Shown here: positions 8,858-18,836 of the stretch, piece after piece
How the letters are laid out: every line of letters begins with the position of its first letter
Position numbering within the stretch: position 1 is the first letter of the stretch
Source of the DNA: Paracoccaceae bacterium
Lineage (GTDB): Bacteria > Pseudomonadota > Alphaproteobacteria > Rhodobacterales > Rhodobacteraceae
Assembly (NCBI GenBank): GCA_902534325.1
Contig: CACAPQ010000004.1
Coordinates: 17,128-81,127 of the forward strand
Reading direction: 5' to 3'
DNA length: 64,000 nt
The notes under the pieces: model-generated
Told to the model about the DNA's origin: nothing
Databases searched by the model: none
What the model saw: only the letters and a program-made list of their open reading frames with translations
Program-made: the position numbers and the translations under genes

Positions 8858-9487
8858 TTAAATCAAATTGGTTACTAAATAGGTCACTTTGCCTGCAAAC
8901 TTATTTAATTCTAATCTTATTTCATCAATTATTTCAGTATACGAAACTAAGTAGCTTTCAGACTCTGGCAAGACTGATATTAATTGATTGCTATTTGTGT
9001 ATGCTAGCAATGCAAATAAAACTATCAATAAGCCAAAAATGAACCCTGAACGTTTTGTTGTTTTGTTGTTTTCTAAGGCCTCAGCTAGTGCATCTTTTGC
9101 TTGATGCTTTAGAACGGCATCTTTTGTGAGAGTTGCAGGCTCACTATCTCTAACATTTTTCAAACTTCTTTTGTTTTTGGATGGTATATTTTTTTTGTTG
9201 CGCTCTTGATCTCTAGCTTCAATTTCTCTTTTAGCCTCTTCCCTTAATATTTTAATAACAGAGGGATCAATCTTTTTCTGATCAGATGCCTCACTCGATA
9301 CTTCTTCAGTATCTTCTTTTGTGATTTCGGTTTGAGGCTCAATTAACTGCTCATCGCTAGATGTTTTAGTTCGAGTTTGAAACCATGAGTGCCCACAGCT
9401 ATCGCATTTTACTTCCCTACCGCCTATTGGAACAGCATGGCGAGGAATCTCATAATTTGCTTTGCATTTTGGACAAACTAAACGCAT
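8858..9487 (-). CDS. Zinc-ribbon (MJ0042 type) single-pass membrane protein
   Basis: The 209-residue product starts with a four-cysteine ribbon, MRLVCPKCKANYEIP then VKCDSCGHSWFQ (Cys5, Cys8, and a second CxxC), the MJ0042-type zinc finger. A long, acidic then basic, low-complexity linker follows, with one transmembrane helix around residues 152-170 (FIFGLLIVLFALLAY) and a short C-terminal domain. Proteins of this build are found next to ftsE in many alphaproteobacteria; their function is not established. It diverges from ftsE across a 157-base promoter region. Confidence 0.75.
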   Translation of the reverse strand: MRLVCPKCKANYEIPRHAVPIGGREVKCDSCGHSWFQTRTKTSSDEQLIEPQTEITKEDTEEVSSEASDQKKIDPSVIKILREEAKREIEARDQERNKKNIPSKNKRSLKNVRDSEPATLTKDAVLKHQAKDALAEALENNKTTKRSGFIFGLLIVLFALLAYTNSNQLISVLPESESYLVSYTEIIDEIRLELNKFAGKVTYLVTNLI

Positions 9488-9644
9488 TAGTTCCTCTGTG
9501 AATAAATGACTCCATCAGACTTTATGACATATAAAAAAATATATATAGCCGTAAAAGTACATGCTTTTTATTGTTGAACAACCGTTTATTAGACTATGCT
9601 TATAGTATGGATTTAGAATTAAAAGAAAAAGGGAAGTTTTAGTT

Positions 9645-10319
9645 GTGATTGAAATGGAAGGCGTCGCTTACTCTTACGGTGAGGAGCTTTTATCAGAGCT
9701 AAATCTTTCCATTTCTCAAGGCTCTTTTTATTTTCTTACTGGGCCTTCAGGGTCAGGTAAAACAACTTTCCTTAAAATGTGCTATGGTTCACTAATTCCA
9801 ACATCAGGCAAACTTAGCGTTTTTGGTAAAGACTCATCTGGTTGGTCACGTGATGAAATTGCATATCTCAGGAGAAAAATAGGTGTTGTACACCAGGATT
9901 GTCAGTTTCTTGATCATTTGAATGTTGCCGACAATATTGCTTTGCCAATCAGAGTCTCAGCGCGGAATTCCTTATCTGATAGTGTAAATTTAAAAGAGCT
10001 TTTGAATTGGGTTGGTTTATCTCATCGCTCTAAAGCGCTGCCTCCTGAACTTTCAGGAGGTGAAAGGCAAAGAGCAGCTTTAGCGCGTGCAATTATTATG
10101 TCGCCAGATGTTATATTAGCTGATGAGCCAACAGGTAATATTGATTGGGAGATGTCGCAGAGATTAATTCGTTTATTAATCGAATTAAACCATATGGGAA
10201 AAACAGTTGTTATTGCTACTCATGACTTGAATTTGATTAGATTTACAAAAGCCAGCGTGCAGGCGCGTGTTTTAAGAATAAGCAATAAAACAGTCCAGCT
10301 CGCCGGAAGTGATCTTTGA
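9645..10319 (+). CDS. ftsE: Cell division ATP-binding protein FtsE
   Basis: FtsE is the cytoplasmic ATPase of FtsEX, which recruits and activates peptidoglycan hydrolases at the division septum. The 224-residue ABC protein has Walker A GPSGSGKT (33-40), a Q-loop (VVHQDCQFLDHL), signature LSGGERQRAALARA, Walker B VILADEPTGNID and the switch histidine in IATHDLNL. GTG at 9645 is used, 8 bases after the AAGGGAAG ribosome-binding site; ATG at 9654 is an alternative. It overlaps ftsX by one base, as expected for a coupled pair. Confidence 0.93.
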   Translation: MIEMEGVAYSYGEELLSELNLSISQGSFYFLTGPSGSGKTTFLKMCYGSLIPTSGKLSVFGKDSSGWSRDEIAYLRRKIGVVHQDCQFLDHLNVADNIALPIRVSARNSLSDSVNLKELLNWVGLSHRSKALPPELSGGERQRAALARAIIMSPDVILADEPTGNIDWEMSQRLIRLLIELNHMGKTVVIATHDLNLIRFTKASVQARVLRISNKTVQLAGSDL

Positions 10320-11212
10320 TGGCTAGTATGAAAAATATTTTTTTACCTGATAGATACGTAAATCAGGTTGTCCCTACAAATGGATTTACCACGCTTTTGA
10401 CGTTTCTTACTTCTGCGGCAATGGCCTTTTTGATCGTTTTTTCATTAGCTATGTCTTTTGCAGCTGATAGATTAGCTCAAAGCTGGTCAGATTCCTTGGC
10501 AAATTCAGCAACATTGCGCGTATCTGCCCCATTAGCAGATTTAGAGAGCCAAACTGAGGCTGCTTTGAATGTTTTATCTAATACAAAGGGAATAGCATCT
10601 TTTCGTTTGTTGAAAGTAGAAGAACAGCAGGCATTACTTGAGCCGTGGTTTGGACCAAAAGTGCCGATAAGCAACTTACCTATGCCACGCCTCATAAGTA
10701 TCGAAGAAGATGAAAATGGATATGATAGAGTAGGTCTTAAGTTAAGGCTTGCCGCTGAAGTTCCTTCTGCCGTATTGGACGATCATACCAGGTGGCGCGA
10801 GCCCCTTGTAAAAGCGGCTTATCGTATTTGGTTTTTGGGTTGGTTATCAATTGGACTGGTATTTTTCATTGTAATTTCAATGATGAGTCTCGTAACCCGT
10901 GCTGCGTTGTCGTCAAATAAAAAAGTGATTGAAGTTTTAAGGTTAGTGGGAGCTACAGATCAATATATTGCTGCGGCTTTTGTGCGTAAATTTGCTTTAA
11001 GAGCTTTTTTTGGCTCAATGTTGGGTGCATTTGGAGCGTCAATGACGCTATTTCTTTTGCCTTCTGAGGCCGATCAAACTGTAATTTTGGCGGGACTACG
11101 GCTGGAAGGTTTTGAATGGTCGTGGTTGATTTTTGTGCCTTTATCCTTTTTTGTTTTTACATTTTTAACTGCACGAATAGCCTCTCTCAGTATTCTGAGA
11201 TCTCTGACTTAA
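10319..11212 (+). CDS. ftsX: Cell division protein FtsX
   Basis: FtsX is the integral membrane partner of FtsE. The product of about 297 residues has one N-terminal helix (near residues 25-45), a periplasmic loop of roughly 120 residues and three C-terminal helices, the FtsX/MacB-type permease layout. The cytoplasmic segment KKVIEVLRLVGATDQYIAAAFVRKF is the typical coupling region that touches FtsE. I use the ATG at 10319, which overlaps the ftsE stop (TGATG); a TTG three bases earlier is in frame. The stop codon overlaps the start of plsC by one base (TAATG). Confidence 0.88.
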   Translation: MASMKNIFLPDRYVNQVVPTNGFTTLLTFLTSAAMAFLIVFSLAMSFAADRLAQSWSDSLANSATLRVSAPLADLESQTEAALNVLSNTKGIASFRLLKVEEQQALLEPWFGPKVPISNLPMPRLISIEEDENGYDRVGLKLRLAAEVPSAVLDDHTRWREPLVKAAYRIWFLGWLSIGLVFFIVISMMSLVTRAALSSNKKVIEVLRLVGATDQYIAAAFVRKFALRAFFGSMLGAFGASMTLFLLPSEADQTVILAGLRLEGFEWSWLIFVPLSFFVFTFLTARIASLSILRSLT

Positions 11213-11934
11213 TGCTCTACGCGGTTCAATATATACGTTCTTTTCTGTTTCTTATTCAGATGTATTTAATGATGGTGGTTTTTGGCTTGGTGTTTTGTCC
11301 ATTTGTAATGCTCAATAGAAAGTATTCGTATTTGGCTGTTCATGTTTGGTGTAGATGGGTCCGCTGGACAGCTGCTTGGATGGTTGGATTAAAATCTGAG
11401 GTTAGGGGTGTTATTCCAGATCATGAGCTAATTATCGCGGCGAAACATCAAAGTTTCTTCGATATAATTTTGATTGTTAGTGAAACGCCAAGGCCAAAAT
11501 TTATAATGAAGTCATCGTTACGATGGGCTCCGGTTTTGGGGTGGTATGCAAAAAAAATAGGATGTGTTCCCGTTGAGCGTGGGAAAAGATCTGAAGCCAT
11601 ACAAAGAATGATGTCTGCTGTTGCCTCGGGTGCAACCCCTCCTGGTCAACTAATTATTTATCCACAGGGAACGAGAGTATCGCCTGGCGATTTTAAGCCA
11701 TATAAAATCGGTGTAGCTGCACTCTATCAACAGACTGGTCAAGCCTGTTTGCCAGTAGCGTGCAATGTAGGGGTTTTCTGGCCTAAATATGGCATCATGC
11801 GTAAACCTGGAGTGGCAGTCGTTGAATGTTTGCCTGTAATACCAGCAGGATTAGAGAACTCAGAACTTATGTCTGAACTTGAAAATTCTATAGAAAAAAG
11901 AACAAATCAGTTAATTGCCGAAGTAAAAGTATAA
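11212..11934 (+). CDS. plsC: 1-acyl-sn-glycerol-3-phosphate acyltransferase
   Basis: PlsC makes phosphatidic acid from lysophosphatidic acid at the inner membrane. The 240-residue product has an N-terminal hydrophobic segment, the catalytic HX4D box HQSFFD (His79, Asp84), KSSLRWAPVLGWY, VPVERGKR and the substrate-binding YPQGTR. The start is the ATG at 11212 that overlaps the ftsX stop codon; the frame is open further upstream into ftsX but that part encodes no family sequence. Linkage of an acyltransferase to ftsEX is frequent in alphaproteobacteria. Confidence 0.88.
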   Translation: MLYAVQYIRSFLFLIQMYLMMVVFGLVFCPFVMLNRKYSYLAVHVWCRWVRWTAAWMVGLKSEVRGVIPDHELIIAAKHQSFFDIILIVSETPRPKFIMKSSLRWAPVLGWYAKKIGCVPVERGKRSEAIQRMMSAVASGATPPGQLIIYPQGTRVSPGDFKPYKIGVAALYQQTGQACLPVACNVGVFWPKYGIMRKPGVAVVECLPVIPAGLENSELMSELENSIEKRTNQLIAEVKV

Positions 11935-12101
11935 ATAAAAACCAAATTTATAGGCACCATCAGCACTTTAGGTTTCTGTAAAATACTTTTTTTCGAAATC
12001 TGGACGTAAGTGGTCTGGTAAATGTCGGAAATGCAAAGTTACATTTTTACTCAAGGTTTATACGATTTAAAGATGTTTATCATTGGATAAAGGAAACCTG
12101 G

Positions 12102-13778
12102 ATGAGCTATAAAAGTGATATTGAAATTGCTCGAAGCGCAGAAAAAAAACCAATTCAAGAAGTTGGTGCTCACCTTGGAATTCCTGCAGAACATTTGTTA
12201 CCGTACGGTCATGATAAAGCCAAAGTAAGCCAAGAATTTATAAATGGTGTTCAAGATAAGGAAAATGGAAAATTAATTCTTGTAACTGCCATTAATCCCA
12301 CACCTGCTGGTGAAGGCAAAACAACAACAACAGTTGGTCTTGGCGATGGACTTAAAAAAATCGGCAAAAATGCCATGATTTGTATAAGAGAAGCTTCGTT
12401 AGGTCCAAATTTTGGTATGAAAGGCGGTGCGGCTGGAGGCGGATATGCCCAAGTTATCCCAATGGAAGATATGAACTTACATTTTACGGGCGACTTCCAC
12501 GCAATAACTTCTGCTCACTCATTACTTTCAGCTATGATTGATAACCATATTTACTGGGGTAATGACCTTGGTATTGATACTCGAAGAGTTGTATGGCGGA
12601 GAGTGGTAGACATGAATGACAGAGCACTCCGTCAGATTACAGCTTCTCTCGGAGGTATTTCAAATGGCTTCCCTCGCGAGGCAGGCTTTGACATCACAGT
12701 TGCTTCAGAAGTTATGGCAATTCTTTGTTTAGCCAAGGATCTGAATGATTTGCAGACAAAATTGGGCAATATGATAGTTGCCTACAGGCGTGATCGTTCT
12801 CCTGTTTTTTGCCGTGATATAAAAGCGGACGGAGCGATGACAGTATTGCTTAAAGATGCCATCAAACCTAATTTGGTGCAGACTTTAGAAAATAATCCAG
12901 CTTTTGTGCATGGAGGGCCTTTTGCTAATATTGCGCATGGATGCAATTCTTTAATAGCAACTCAAACAGCGCTTAAGTTATCTGACTATGTTGTAACTGA
13001 GGCAGGATTTGGAGCCGACTTAGGCGCTGAGAAGTTTTTGAATATTAAATGTCGTAAGGCGGGTTTATCGCCAGCGGTTATTGTACTCGTTGCTACTATT
13101 CGTGCTATGAAAATGAACGGCGGAGTCGCAAAAGAAGATTTAGGGCAAGAAAATGTCAGTGCTGTAAAGTCTGGCTGTGCAAATTTAGGTTGTCATATAG
13201 AGAATTTGAAAAGTTTTGGCGTACCGGTAATCGTAGCAATCAATCATTTTGTAAAAGATACTCAGAACGAAATTGATGCAGTGATACAGTTTGTCACAAG
13301 TCAGGGTTCGGAGGCTATTGTTTCAAAACATTGGGAACTTGGATCAGAAGGTTCAGTGGATTTAGCCAGACGCGTCTCAGAAATAGCAGACTCAGAAGTT
13401 TCTGATTTTGCTCCAATTTATCCTGATGAAATGCCACTTGCTGAAAAGATACAGACGATTTGTAAAAGAATTTATAGAGCTGATGAAGCTCTTATGGATA
13501 AGAAAATTTACGATCAATTAAAGCAATGGGAGGAACAGGGATATGGCGATTTGCCAATTTGCATGGCAAAAACACAGTATAGTTTCTCAACAGACCCTAA
13601 CTTGCGTGGAGCTCCAAAGGGACACACTGTGCCTGTTCGGGAAGTGAGAATAAGTGCAGGTGCCGGTTTTATAGTCGTTGTATGCGGAGAAATTATGACA
13701 ATGCCGGGTCTGCCTCGGGTTCCTGCCGCGGAATCTATATATCTCAACAAGTTTGGCGAAATAGAAGGGTTGTTCTAG
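12102..13778 (+). CDS. fhs: Formate-tetrahydrofolate ligase
   Basis: Fhs joins formate and tetrahydrofolate using ATP to give 10-formyl-THF, and can run in reverse to release formate and ATP. The 558-residue product matches the usual length and has the nucleotide loop [12 protein letters not shown] (66-77), [33 protein letters not shown] and the C-terminal [16 protein letters not shown]. An AAAGGA ribosome-binding site lies 7 bases before the ATG. It is followed by chorismate mutase and folD, so the folate one-carbon branch is encoded together; the sarcosine oxidase operon elsewhere in the window supplies methylene-THF to the same pool. Confidence 0.97.
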   Translation: MSYKSDIEIARSAEKKPIQEVGAHLGIPAEHLLPYGHDKAKVSQEFINGVQDKENGKLILVTAINPTPAGEGKTTTTVGLGDGLKKIGKNAMICIREASLGPNFGMKGGAAGGGYAQVIPMEDMNLHFTGDFHAITSAHSLLSAMIDNHIYWGNDLGIDTRRVVWRRVVDMNDRALRQITASLGGISNGFPREAGFDITVASEVMAILCLAKDLNDLQTKLGNMIVAYRRDRSPVFCRDIKADGAMTVLLKDAIKPNLVQTLENNPAFVHGGPFANIAHGCNSLIATQTALKLSDYVVTEAGFGADLGAEKFLNIKCRKAGLSPAVIVLVATIRAMKMNGGVAKEDLGQENVSAVKSGCANLGCHIENLKSFGVPVIVAINHFVKDTQNEIDAVIQFVTSQGSEAIVSKHWELGSEGSVDLARRVSEIADSEVSDFAPIYPDEMPLAEKIQTICKRIYRADEALMDKKIYDQLKQWEEQGYGDLPICMAKTQYSFSTDPNLRGAPKGHTVPVREVRISAGAGFIVVVCGEIMTMPGLPRVPAAESIYLNKFGEIEGLF

Positions 13779-13828
13779 ACTTAAATTTAATGTTTTACAT
13801 TGTTAAGCTTTAAGTTCAGGAGACCGTA

Positions 13829-14134
13829 ATGACAGAACTTACAAAACCAGGTGATTGTAATAATATGGATGAATTACGTCATCAAATTGATAAGTTGGAT
13901 GTCCAAGTAGTTGAGCTTTTGGCAAATCGTTCAGAATTTATAGATAGAGCAACTGAGTTGAAGAAATTAAATGGAATGCCTGCTAGAATTCCTGAACGAA
14001 TTGAAAGTGTCGTTTCCAACGCGCGAAATGCGGCTGAAGAGCTAGATCTAGACGCAGATCTTGTTGAAAAAATTTGGCGAATTTTAATCGATTGGTCCAT
14101 TCAAAGGGAAGCAGAAATTATTCGCGAAGAGTGA
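13829..14134 (+). CDS. Chorismate mutase, AroQ class
   Basis: A 101-residue all-helical protein with the AroQ pattern: [25 protein letters not shown] (helix 1 with the conserved Arg and Asp), then ATELKKLN, and the third helix [22 protein letters not shown]. It converts chorismate to prephenate for phenylalanine and tyrosine synthesis. Such free-standing short mutases are common in Rhodobacterales beside folD or fhs. Its family also contains isochorismate-pyruvate lyases (PchB), which cannot be excluded by eye. Confidence 0.8.
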   Translation: MTELTKPGDCNNMDELRHQIDKLDVQVVELLANRSEFIDRATELKKLNGMPARIPERIESVVSNARNAAEELDLDADLVEKIWRILIDWSIQREAEIIREE

Positions 14135-14168
14135 GCTTAATTTTCTCAAATTTAAAGGATTACCAAAA

Positions 14169-15062
14169 ATGGTAGCGCAAATAATAGACGGGAAGCTTTT
14201 TTCTAGGAAGCTACGGGACCAAGTTGCTGAGCATGTGAATGCTTTGAAAAAAGAAAATAATGTTACCCCAGGCCTGGCTGTGGTTTTAGTTGGTGAGGAT
14301 CCGGCAAGCCAAGTTTACGTTCGATCAAAAGGTAAACAAACTATAGAAGCTGGAATGAATTCGTATGAGCATAAATTAAGTGAGGATACCTCTGAAGAAG
14401 ATCTTTTAGAACTGGTAAACCGTTTGAATGATGATAATGAAGTGCATGGAATTTTAGTTCAACTGCCGTTACCAGAACATATAAATGAAGATGCTGTAAT
14501 AAATGCCATCGATCCGGTAAAAGACGTTGACGGATTTCATATTTCCAATGTTGGCTTACTGGCTACAGGTCAAAAATCTATGGTTCCTTGTACACCCTTG
14601 GGATGTTTACTTATGCTAAAAGATTTCCATGGATCTTTATCTGGCATGGATGCTGTTATTATTGGAAGGTCGAACATAGTTGGAAAACCAATGGCCCAGC
14701 TCTTATTGAGCGAAAGTTGCACAGTTACGATAACCCATTCAAAAACAAAAAACTTGGAAGAAATGGTTGGACGCGCTGACATTATTATAGCTGCGGTAGG
14801 AAGACCAGAAATGGTCAAAGGGGACTGGATAAAGCCGGGCGCCACGCTTATTGACGTAGGGATCAATAGAGTAGAAGGAAATGATGGTGGGAAGCGTTTA
14901 GTCGGTGATGCAGAGTTCTCAAGTTGTTCAGAAATTGCGGGCGCTATAACTCCTGTTCCTGGTGGTGTTGGACCGATGACAATTGCATGCCTATTAGTAA
15001 ATACTTTAGTCGCTTGTTGTCGTAAACATAAGTTTTCCGAGCCAGATATTATTCCAAATTAA
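14169..15062 (+). CDS. folD: Bifunctional methylene-THF dehydrogenase / methenyl-THF cyclohydrolase
   Basis: FolD interconverts 5,10-methylene-THF, methenyl-THF and 10-formyl-THF with NADP. The 297-residue product has [16 protein letters not shown] containing the active-site Tyr and Lys, the block [20 protein letters not shown], the Rossmann segment [18 protein letters not shown] and the C-terminal [16 protein letters not shown]. It lies 34 bases after the chorismate mutase gene, in an apparent fhs-aroQ-folD transcript. The stop codon overlaps that of the convergent pdeM gene. Confidence 0.97.
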   Translation: MVAQIIDGKLFSRKLRDQVAEHVNALKKENNVTPGLAVVLVGEDPASQVYVRSKGKQTIEAGMNSYEHKLSEDTSEEDLLELVNRLNDDNEVHGILVQLPLPEHINEDAVINAIDPVKDVDGFHISNVGLLATGQKSMVPCTPLGCLLMLKDFHGSLSGMDAVIIGRSNIVGKPMAQLLLSESCTVTITHSKTKNLEEMVGRADIIIAAVGRPEMVKGDWIKPGATLIDVGINRVEGNDGGKRLVGDAEFSSCSEIAGAITPVPGGVGPMTIACLLVNTLVACCRKHKFSEPDIIPN

Positions 15063-15727
15063 TTGGCTTTAGAAATTGGAATTGGGTAAATTTCTTTTCC
15101 CGTCATTAAGGCAATAGCTTTTTGCTGCATAATTGAGCGAAGTGGATCACGATTACAATAAAGGCCCCCAGTATAGGTTCCATATGCTGGCAATATTACG
15201 CGATTTTCGTCTACTAAAAAACAACGCTTTGTGAAGGATTGGCCTTTAATAATTAACCTTATTTTAGGATGATAATGGCCAGATATTTCAAAGCGATCTT
15301 CTGCACTTGCAATATGCTGGAAGTTAAGTTTTTCAATTTCGAGAGTATGTAAAAAGCTACCACCCAAATTTTTAGGGGATGGATCATGATTACCAGAAAC
15401 CCATATCCATTCTCGACCTGCTTGCATTTTCGTAATCCAAAGAAGCTCATCTGATGGTAGTGATTGACTTGCTTCATTATCGTCAAAACTATCCCCAAGG
15501 CATATTATTTTTTTGGCATTTGTAGAGTCTAAGTCTTTTTCTAACCTTAATAAAGTATCCTGATTTTCATAAGGTGGGATCCACGATTGACCCATTCTGG
15601 CTAATCTATTTGACTTTCCAAAGTGTAAATCGGAGACACACAGGATGGATTGAGCTGGCCACCAGAGAGCGCCTGATGGCATAGCCACAAGTTCGTTTTC
15701 TGAGATGAAAAACTTAAAACAGTCCAT
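15059..15727 (-). CDS. pdeM: PdeM-type metallophosphoesterase (ligase-associated DNA damage response endonuclease)
   Basis: The 222-residue protein has the calcineurin-like metal motifs in order: [24 protein letters not shown] and GHYHPKI. This arrangement, and its position next to an Lhr-type helicase, match the PdeM family, usually encoded with a DNA ligase, a helicase and an MBL-fold exonuclease in a DNA-damage cluster. Only the helicase and PdeM are present here. It starts 36 bases after the helicase gene on the same strand. Confidence 0.8.
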   Translation of the reverse strand: MDCFKFFISENELVAMPSGALWWPAQSILCVSDLHFGKSNRLARMGQSWIPPYENQDTLLRLEKDLDSTNAKKIICLGDSFDDNEASQSLPSDELLWITKMQAGREWIWVSGNHDPSPKNLGGSFLHTLEIEKLNFQHIASAEDRFEISGHYHPKIRLIIKGQSFTKRCFLVDENRVILPAYGTYTGGLYCNRDPLRSIMQQKAIALMTGKEIYPIPISKAN

Positions 15728-15763
15728 TTAATTTCTTATAAATTAATACTAGTGCCATAATAT

Positions 15764-18175
15764 TTAATCTAATCCTGCTTCTCTCATAAGCGAGCCTACC
15801 TCATTTTGTAATATTAGCTCCCTTGCTTGGCCCTCAATAGGTACCGTACCCACTTCGAGCAACATTGGGGCGGCTAGAGGTGATACATGTGGAAGATTTC
15901 TGTGGGTTATATTATCGTCTACTCTATCGAACATTTCCTTTATGCGATTAAAGTCAATTAACCCTTTCATTGCTTCATCTCTGGTAATCTTTAAAAGAAG
16001 GTGACTTGGATCATATTTGACTAAAGTATCGTACAAAATGTCTGAGGAAAAAGTTGTCTGGCGCCCTGATTTTCTAAGGCCTGGCAAATTACGGTCAATT
16101 AGTCCCGCAACTGTAGCTACTGATTTAAAAGTTCTTTTCATTAAGGCGTTGCCTGAAAGCCATTTATCAAGGCCTAATTCAATCGCACTGGAATTAAATA
16201 ATTCGATTGGATTTTCCACCTTTTTAAGCCCCCAAAGAAGAGTGGCATAATCATTTGCCACAAAGCCCAATGGAGCAAGGTTAAGCTCCTCTAACCTCTT
16301 TGACAAAATCAATCCTAAAGTCTGGTTCGCATTTCTCCCTGCAAAGCTGTAAACAGCCATATGATGACGAGATTTTCTTACAAAAGTTTCAACTAATAAA
16401 CTATCTTTAACTGGTAATTCCGAAAACTCTTTTTGTTTATTTAACCAGTTAACTGTATCTGCCGGTAAATCTTCCCAGTTTTCATTTTTGAAACTATCTA
16501 AAATTCTATCACTGAGTTTTGTACTTGTTGCAAATTTAGTTCCCATAAACGTAGCGATTTTAGGCTGTTTGTTGGCGTTCTGTGATACTTCGACAACCAT
16601 TTCCCGTAAGCTTTCGAAGCGCACTATTTTACCACCAATTAAAAAAGTATCACCTTTTGTCAGCGATGCTGCAAAAGTTTCTTCAATTTCTCCAAGGGGT
16701 TTTCCTCCACTTCGACGATGCGTCCGAACTTTTAGCGTTTCCGTATCTTGTATAGTTCCTACGTTCATTCTTATTCTATTTGCCGTTCTTGGATCCCGCA
16801 GAACGATATTTCCACTATTATCAATCTTCAATCGGTGCCACTGCTCATATCGATTAAGTGCATATCCTCCATCTATACAAAATCTTAAACACTCATTAAA
16901 ATCACTCTGTGTTAAGTTTTCGTAAGCGCCTATTTTTTTTATTTCTTTAAATAAATGATGAGGACAAATTGCCCCCGCACAAGCCACAAGCAAAATATGT
17001 TGGCACAAAACATCCAATGATCCTGAGTTTACTGGTTCGCCATCTAGATCGCTATCTTTGACAGCTTCTAGGGCAGCTTGGCACTCAATAATTTCAAATT
17101 TATTAGCGGGAACCATTATTGCTTTGGAAGGAGCATTATAGCTATGGTTAGCCCTTCCAATTCTCTGTACTAGCCGTTTTATATTTTTTGGGGCACCAAC
17201 TTGAATGACAAGGTCTACGTCATTCCAATCTATGCCTAGATCTAGGGTTCCTGTACAGACAATAGCTCTCAATTCACCTCTGATTATAGCTGCCTCAACT
17301 CGCTGTCGTTGATCAAGGTCGAGACTGCCGTGATGAATCGCGATGGGGAGATTATTTTTATTATTTAACCATAAATCGTGAAAAAAAATTTCTGCTTGAG
17401 CACGTGTATTATGAAAAATCAGTGTAGTTTTATGATTAGATATTTTTTCTAAAACATCTGGGATAGAGTAGGTGGCTCCAGCTCCTGCCCAAGGAGGTGG
17501 GGTCTTTGTTTGAAGCATGGAAATGTCTGGATCAATCCCAGATTTAGCAAATATTATTGGACAATTAGCTTTATTTTCCGAAATAAAATTTGCTATTTCC
17601 TCGGGACGATCAACTGTTGCAGAAAGTCCTATTTTCCGAAGGTTTGTACACAAGGATTGTAATCGAGATATTGCTAATACTAATTGATGGCCACGTTTGT
17701 TTTCAACGAGTGCGTGTATTTCATCAATCACTATTCTTTTTAAGTTGGCGAAAAGGGTTTTAGACTCTGGAAACGAGATGAGTAGTGCCAAACTTTCAGG
17801 GGTGGTAAGTAAAATATGTGGCGGATCAACTCGTTGGCGTCGCTTTATTGCTGCTTTGGTATCGCCAGTTCGATCTTCCACTCTTATATTCAGCCCTATT
17901 TCTTCAATAGGGATCATTAAATTTCGTTTAATGTCTGATGCTAGTGCTTTTAAAGGAGAAACATAAATTGTATGTAGCCCAGAGAATTCTGAAGAATCAA
18001 GTTCGATTAAGGTCGGCAAAAATCCTGATAATGTTTTGCCGGAACCAGTTGGCGCAATAAGGAGCTGAGATTTTCTTTTTGAGTTATTGAGTACTTCAAT
18101 CTGATGGGGTCGCAAGACCCAGTTTTTTGTTTCAATCCAATTTTCAAACTTTTGAGGTAATTCATAATTTAGCAT
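15764..18175 (-). CDS. Lhr-type DEXH-box helicase of the ligase-associated DNA damage response cluster
   Basis: The 803-residue protein carries superfamily 2 helicase motifs: LRPHQ (Q-motif region), APTGSGKT (Walker A), YVSPLKALASD (Ia), TTPESLALL, the DEIH box as VIDEIHAL, GLSATVD (III), TLIFHNTRAQAE (IV), VCTGTLDLGIDW and QRIGRANH (VI). The long C-terminal winged-helix and beta-barrel region fits the Lhr family, and about 800 residues fits the shorter Lhr type found with pdeM and ligase genes. Expected role is 3'-5' unwinding in repair. The usual ligase and MBL-fold nuclease partners are absent from the next genes. Confidence 0.88.
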   Translation of the reverse strand: MLNYELPQKFENWIETKNWVLRPHQIEVLNNSKRKSQLLIAPTGSGKTLSGFLPTLIELDSSEFSGLHTIYVSPLKALASDIKRNLMIPIEEIGLNIRVEDRTGDTKAAIKRRQRVDPPHILLTTPESLALLISFPESKTLFANLKRIVIDEIHALVENKRGHQLVLAISRLQSLCTNLRKIGLSATVDRPEEIANFISENKANCPIIFAKSGIDPDISMLQTKTPPPWAGAGATYSIPDVLEKISNHKTTLIFHNTRAQAEIFFHDLWLNNKNNLPIAIHHGSLDLDQRQRVEAAIIRGELRAIVCTGTLDLGIDWNDVDLVIQVGAPKNIKRLVQRIGRANHSYNAPSKAIMVPANKFEIIECQAALEAVKDSDLDGEPVNSGSLDVLCQHILLVACAGAICPHHLFKEIKKIGAYENLTQSDFNECLRFCIDGGYALNRYEQWHRLKIDNSGNIVLRDPRTANRIRMNVGTIQDTETLKVRTHRRSGGKPLGEIEETFAASLTKGDTFLIGGKIVRFESLREMVVEVSQNANKQPKIATFMGTKFATSTKLSDRILDSFKNENWEDLPADTVNWLNKQKEFSELPVKDSLLVETFVRKSRHHMAVYSFAGRNANQTLGLILSKRLEELNLAPLGFVANDYATLLWGLKKVENPIELFNSSAIELGLDKWLSGNALMKRTFKSVATVAGLIDRNLPGLRKSGRQTTFSSDILYDTLVKYDPSHLLLKITRDEAMKGLIDFNRIKEMFDRVDDNITHRNLPHVSPLAAPMLLEVGTVPIEGQARELILQNEVGSLMREAGLD

Positions 18176-18199
18176 TAAGTGAATTTTAAGCGCGAAAGA

Positions 18200-18826
18200 T
18201 CAATTTACTATTTTGGCTTCTGTGGCACTGCGTATTTCTTGCTCCGATATTTCATCTGCACACTCGATGATCTCCAGACCTCCTGAAACGACATCCAAAA
18301 CACCTAAATTTGTTATTATCCTGTCCACAACACTTTTCCCAGTAAGCGGAAGAGTGCACTCCTTCAATAATTTGGACTCACCGTGTTTATTAGTATGATC
18401 CATAACAACGATTACACGACCAACACCAGAAACTAAATCCATAGCACCGCCCATTCCTTTCACTAGTTTACCCGGTATCATCCAATTAGCTAGGTCACCG
18501 TTTTCAGCAACTTCCATAGCACCTAATATAGCCATTGCTATCTTACCTCCTCGGATCATTCCAAAGGAGGTGGCACTATCAAAATATGCAGTTTGGGGTA
18601 GTTCTGTTATCGTTTGCTTGCCAGCATTAATCAAATCCGAGTCTTCCTCACCCTCGAGTGGGAATGGCCCCATGCCAAGCATACCATTCTCTGATTGAAG
18701 AGTAACGTTTATTCCTTCTGGAATATAATTTGATACTAAAGTTGGAATTCCAATACCAAGATTTACATACATTCCATCTTCAAGTTCTTTTGCTGCTCTG
18801 GCAGCCATTTGATCTCGATCCCACAT
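18200..18826 (-). CDS. scoB: 3-oxoacid CoA-transferase subunit B
   Basis: Subunit B of the heterodimeric family I CoA transferase that moves CoA between succinyl-CoA and acetoacetate or a similar 3-oxoacid. I use the ATG at 18826 ([15 protein letters not shown]), which has an AAAGGA ribosome-binding site just after the stop codon of subunit A; the longer frame to 18907 would overlap subunit A deeply. The product is 208 residues. The motif [18 protein letters not shown] holds the catalytic Glu, and [24 protein letters not shown] and the usual C-terminus follow. Confidence 0.9.
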   Translation of the reverse strand: MWDRDQMAARAAKELEDGMYVNLGIGIPTLVSNYIPEGINVTLQSENGMLGMGPFPLEGEEDSDLINAGKQTITELPQTAYFDSATSFGMIRGGKIAMAILGAMEVAENGDLANWMIPGKLVKGMGGAMDLVSGVGRVIVVMDHTNKHGESKLLKECTLPLTGKSVVDRIITNLGVLDVVSGGLEIIECADEISEQEIRSATEAKIVN

Positions 18827-18836
18827 TTTTTGTCCT

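Noticed and set aside
9607..9642. 11-codon ORF as a leader peptide before ftsE
   Set aside because: Short ORFs of this size are common by chance; there is no regulatory codon run and no hairpin after it.
16488..16925. 145-residue plus-strand ORF antisense to the helicase gene
   Set aside because: A shadow of the minus-strand coding frame; the product has no recognisable family or signal.
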